NCBI RefSeq assembly: GCF_014196535.1
Contig: NZ_JACIDU010000002.1
Location: forward strand, 310,001 to 374,000
From: Allorhizobium borbori
Lineage (GTDB): Bacteria; Pseudomonadota; Alphaproteobacteria; Rhizobiales; Rhizobiaceae
Length of the DNA: 64,000 nt
Direction: 5' to 3'
This document shows, one piece after another, positions 61,563 to 64,000 of the stretch. A model generated the notes under the pieces. The model saw only the letters and a program-made list of their open reading frames with translations. It had not been told where the DNA came from and made no database searches. Each line of letters starts with the position of its first letter. The stretch's first letter is position 1. A program made the position numbers and the translations under genes.

Positions 61563-61579
61563 GGTGCACTTTGTGCACA
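61563..61579. promoter_or_regulatory. MhpR-like operator 3
   Basis: GGTGCACTTTGTGCACA has both GTGCAC arms intact and flanking bases identical to operator 1. It lies about 195 bp before mhpC. Confidence 0.8.
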
Positions 61580-61772
61580 CAACGGCGCGCGCGATTGCGC
61601 GGGAACCTCTTCCATTGCTAGCAATCGTCAAGCGCGACCAGCAACGGTCACGCGGGTTGAGAGGGGAGGCTCAACCGTGGAGGCCCCGGCGTTTCGCCAT
61701 GCCGCTTAAACCCGTCTCCGTGTTCCGCGCCCTCCCTCCGGCACGCCATCTTTCAAGCCGCAGGAGTCCCCG

Positions 61773-62639
61773 ATGGGTCAGGAATTCACCGAATCCTCCA
61801 CCAGCCGTTTCATTCGCATCCGCGAAGGCGACGAGGAACTGAACATCCACTACAATGATTGCGACCCGAAGACGGGCGGCGAAACCGTGGTGATGCTGCA
61901 TGGCTCGGGCCCCGGCGCCAGCGGCTGGGCCAACTTCAACCGCAACATCACACCGCTGACGGATGCGGGTTTTCGCGTCATCCTTCTCGATTGCCCCGGC
62001 TGGAGCAAGAGCGACACCATTGTCTGCACCGGTTCACGCTCGGAGCTGAACGGCCGCATTCTCAAGGGCCTCGTCGACCAGCTTGGCATCGGCACCGTTC
62101 ACGTCATCGGCAATTCCATGGGCGGCCACAGCGCCGTTGCCTTCGCCCTGGCCAATCCGGCCAATGTCGGCAAACTCATCCTGATGGGCGGCGGCACCGG
62201 TGGCGTCAGTTCGTTCGTGCCCATGCCGACCGAAGGCATCAAGCTGATCGGCGCACTCTATCGCGATCCGACCATCGAGAACCTCAAGCGCATGATGGCC
62301 GTCTTCGTCTATGACGCCTCCGAACTGACGGAACAACTCTACCAGACGCGCCTCGACAACATGCTGGCCCGCCGCGATCATCTGGAAAACTTCGTCAAGA
62401 GTACCACCGCCAACCCCAGGCAGTTCCCTGATGTCGGCCATCGCCTCGGCGAAATCGCCGCCGAAACGCTGATCATCTGGGGGCGCAACGACCGGTTCGT
62501 CTCGCTCGATGTCGGCCTGCGCCTCGTCGCCGGCATCCAGAACTCGGAACTTCACGTCTTCAACAATTGCGGTCACTGGGCGCAATGGGAACACCACGGC
62601 AAGTTCAACCGCCTGGTGCTCGATTTCCTCACCCATTGA
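61773..62639 (+). CDS. mhpC: 2-hydroxy-6-oxonona-2,4-dienedioate hydrolase
   Basis: Alpha/beta hydrolase of 288 residues that cleaves the meta-ring-fission product to 2-hydroxypentadienoate and succinate. The oxyanion block is [15 protein letters not shown], and the nucleophile is Ser115 in [10 protein letters not shown]. The acid is in [15 protein letters not shown] and the catalytic His in [16 protein letters not shown] lies seven bases before the ATG. It supplies the substrate for mhpD, which sits in the other operon, so both are expected to be co-induced by MhpR. Confidence 0.95.
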   Translation: MGQEFTESSTSRFIRIREGDEELNIHYNDCDPKTGGETVVMLHGSGPGASGWANFNRNITPLTDAGFRVILLDCPGWSKSDTIVCTGSRSELNGRILKGLVDQLGIGTVHVIGNSMGGHSAVAFALANPANVGKLILMGGGTGGVSSFVPMPTEGIKLIGALYRDPTIENLKRMMAVFVYDASELTEQLYQTRLDNMLARRDHLENFVKSTTANPRQFPDVGHRLGEIAAETLIIWGRNDRFVSLDVGLRLVAGIQNSELHVFNNCGHWAQWEHHGKFNRLVLDFLTH

Positions 62640-62646
62640 TCGGAAA

Positions 62647-62684
62647 GGCGCTTCCGGATATTGCCCTCCCGCTCCGGAAGCGCC
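62647..62684 (+). terminator. Hairpin after mhpC
   Basis: GGCGCTTCCGG pairs perfectly with CCGGAAGCGCC, an 11-bp stem with a 16-base loop, seven bp after the mhpC stop. There is no U-tract, so termination strength is uncertain. The remaining 195 bp up to the next gene show no other feature. Confidence 0.45.
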
Positions 62685-62879
62685 CCTATCGCCTTGCCCG
62701 AAACACCGCCCCGTGCTAGATCCGCAACCGGTCGGCAGTTCACCAAGGCGTCGCTGTTCCCGGAAGGGAAAGCTAAACCTGCCATCATTGACGGCAATCA
62801 CCCGATCCATGGAACGCGGTGCCGCGTCGTAAGCCAGCGACCAACGACTTTCAAAGCCGGCCCGTCATGGATGATTGTA

Positions 62880-63431
62880 ATGTCCAGAACCCGTTTCCCC
62901 CTCATGGCCGAGGATATTTCGGCCTTTGCCCGCACGCTCTCGCGTGAACTGGCCGCCAGCGACACCCCGCCCGGCCATCTCTCCCTGCTGAACATGCTGG
63001 CGCGCTCCAGCGGCTTTCGAAACTTCCAGCACCTGCGTGCCGCCCACGCGGCCGGTGAACGGCTGGCGGCCACACCGCTGCCAGCGGAACCGGTCGATCA
63101 CGACCTGGTCGAGCGCGCTGCCCGCCAGTTCGGGCCGGAAGGTCGGCTGCGACAATGGCCTTCACGCCATGGCATCCAGACTCTCTGCCTGTGGGTGCTG
63201 TGGTCGCGCCTGCCCACCGGTCTCGAAATGAATGAGAAGCAGGTGAACGCCACGCTGAATGCCAACCACGATTTCGGTGATCCGGCGATCCTGCGCCGAA
63301 GCCTGTTCGGCATGGGACTGGTGACGCGTGAGCGAGACGGAAGCGGCTATCGCCGGCAGGAACGCCGGCCACCGCCCGAAGCCCGCGCGCTGATCCGGCT
63401 TCTTGAAAGCCGCGGCGCAAGGGCGGCCTGA
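62880..63431 (+). CDS. DUF2087 domain-containing protein
   Basis: A 183-residue protein. The C-terminal half (about 95-170) matches DUF2087: NEKQVNATLNANHDFGDPAILRRSLFGMGLVTRERDGSGY, shown here in two adjoining blocks. That is a winged-helix-like domain often found in regulators or as a stand-alone. The N-terminal half (RFPLMAEDISAFARTLSREL, then GFRNFQHLRAAHAAGERLAA) is of unknown function. ATG 62880 is a weakly supported start; ATG 62871 is an alternative. It converges on the last gene with a four-base gap. Possibly a DNA-binding regulator. Confidence 0.75.
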   Translation: MSRTRFPLMAEDISAFARTLSRELAASDTPPGHLSLLNMLARSSGFRNFQHLRAAHAAGERLAATPLPAEPVDHDLVERAARQFGPEGRLRQWPSRHGIQTLCLWVLWSRLPTGLEMNEKQVNATLNANHDFGDPAILRRSLFGMGLVTRERDGSGYRRQERRPPPEARALIRLLESRGARAA

Positions 63432-63435
63432 ACGC

Positions 63436-64000
63436 TCAGGCCGAGAAGAGCAGAATCTCTGCCTGCGTTGTCGCGGGCAGGCTGGAAACCCGCGCGTGGG
63501 CAAAGCGGAAGGCTTCGTCCAGCGCGGAAAACTTCTGCGCCTGCCACATCAGATAATCCGCCAGAAAGGCCTCCGACAACCAGAGCGTCCGGTTTCCGCG
63601 CGTACCGATCCAGCCGACGAAACCGGCCTCTTCCGTCTTCTTGAACATGGTCTTGATGTTGGTGACGGAAATTCCGTACTGCTGCGCCAGCGCCGGCACG
63701 GAAACGGGACCAACGACAACACGGCCTTCGACCGCGCTGAATGCGTCGATCTGGTTCATCAGTTCATGCAGGATCATACCGCCGAATTCCGCGAAGAGAA
63801 ACGCACGGATACTGTCAGCCGGATAACGCCATACGGGATTGGCAATGAGGCGTTCGGCAGCACGCGGCTGGGCCAGGCGGAAAATGCGTGGATCGGCGAC
63901 ACAGATCTTCTCGCGCTCACCACCGTCCAGACGGTCCAGGCCGCGCATATGGCCCATGAACCAGCTCATCATCGCCCGGTCACTGGCCTCGGTCGTTTCG
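63436..64000 (-). CDS. Unrecognised protein with a possible winged-helix region (5' end cut by window edge)
   Basis: The frame is open from the right edge and could start at ATG 63972 or beyond the window. The visible part is about 178-188 residues. The C-terminal section QYGISVTNIKTMFKKTEEAG, then FVGWIGTRGNRTLWLSEAF, reads like a recognition helix followed by a wing. The N-terminal part (ICVADPRIFRLAQPRAAER) is not recognisable. Codon use matches the neighbours. A transcription factor is a guess; no family assigned. Confidence 0.65.
   Translation of the reverse strand, partial: ETTEASDRAMMSWFMGHMRGLDRLDGGEREKICVADPRIFRLAQPRAAERLIANPVWRYPADSIRAFLFAEFGGMILHELMNQIDAFSAVEGRVVVGPVSVPALAQQYGISVTNIKTMFKKTEEAGFVGWIGTRGNRTLWLSEAFLADYLMWQAQKFSALDEAFRFAHARVSSLPATTQAEILLFSA

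Larger units (their letters stand above)
61247..61772. other. Divergent control region between dioxygenase and mhpC
   Basis: A 526-bp gap with no convincing gene. It contains two MhpR-like palindromes (61490-61506 and 61563-61579), whose centres are 73 bp apart, about seven helical turns. Promoters for both flanking genes must lie here. One open frame extends upstream of the dioxygenase but has no ribosome site. Confidence 0.7.

Noticed and set aside
1-64000. CRISPR arrays, tRNA/rRNA genes, insertion sequences, phage genes
   Set aside because: No regular spaced repeats, cloverleaf-like sequences, transposase or integrase motifs were seen; a tRNA could still be missed by eye.

Overview
The window looks like a chromosomal (or large-replicon) segment from an alphaproteobacterium of the order Hyphomicrobiales, most likely Rhizobiaceae (Agrobacterium/Rhizobium/Shinella-like). 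The basis is high GC, a C4-pathway 5-aminolevulinate synthase (HemA), chemoreceptors ending in a W-E-x-F tether, a thiamine-salvage thiMED operon behind a THI-box, and many ABC solute transporters. The genus is inference. I see no phage, IS element, CRISPR array, rRNA or tRNA.

Region 1 (1-12.1 kb) is almost entirely leftward. It carries an edge-truncated Dpp/Opp permease with its substrate-binding protein, a LysR regulator, and a complete peptide-type ABC transporter (binding protein, two permeases, two ATPases). An M19 dipeptidase lies upstream of that transporter, followed by an S12 serine hydrolase and a second LysR gene. Together they suggest uptake and cleavage of small, possibly D-amino-acid-containing, peptides.

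Region 2 (12.2-20.5 kb) holds glutaryl-CoA dehydrogenase, divergent from the second LysR gene. Next come a TPP riboswitch with thiM-thiE-thiD and a coupled small ORF, a semialdehyde dehydrogenase ending in a perfect terminator, an FtsH-family protease, a 63-residue membrane protein and a META-MliC fusion protein.

Region 3 (20.6-30 kb) is envelope and core metabolism: dxr, hemA, a glycine-zipper lipoprotein, tamA and tamB. A perfect FNR/FixK-type box lies between hemA and the lipoprotein gene.

Region 4 (30-42.3 kb) has a soluble PAS-PAS chemoreceptor with cheW, and alanine racemase plus D-amino-acid dehydrogenase with an Lrp regulator. It also has an SDR, a threonine/serine dehydratase and kdsD. 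A second TPP riboswitch precedes thiX-thiY, a thiamine-precursor importer with no ATPase gene beside it. serA follows, with an unusual leader.

Region 5 (42.3-49.1 kb) is signalling: a membrane chemoreceptor, a GGDEF protein followed by two GltI-like binding proteins with no transporter genes, and an Lrp regulator divergent from a DUF2000 gene.

Region 6 (49.1-62.7 kb) is a complete meta-cleavage pathway for 3-(3-hydroxyphenyl)propionate-like aromatics. One nine-gene leftward operon carries mhpA, mhpD, a five-gene branched-chain-type ABC importer, mhpF and mhpE. An IclR regulator (mhpR) lies divergently, and a second divergent pair encodes a type I extradiol dioxygenase and mhpC. Three copies of a GTGCAC-N3-GTGCAC palindrome sit in the two control regions and resemble the E. 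coli MhpR operator as I remember it. The right edge holds a DUF2087 protein and an unrecognised, edge-truncated protein.

Starts were chosen from ribosome-binding sites and ATGA overlaps. Functional names rest on motif recognition, without database searches.
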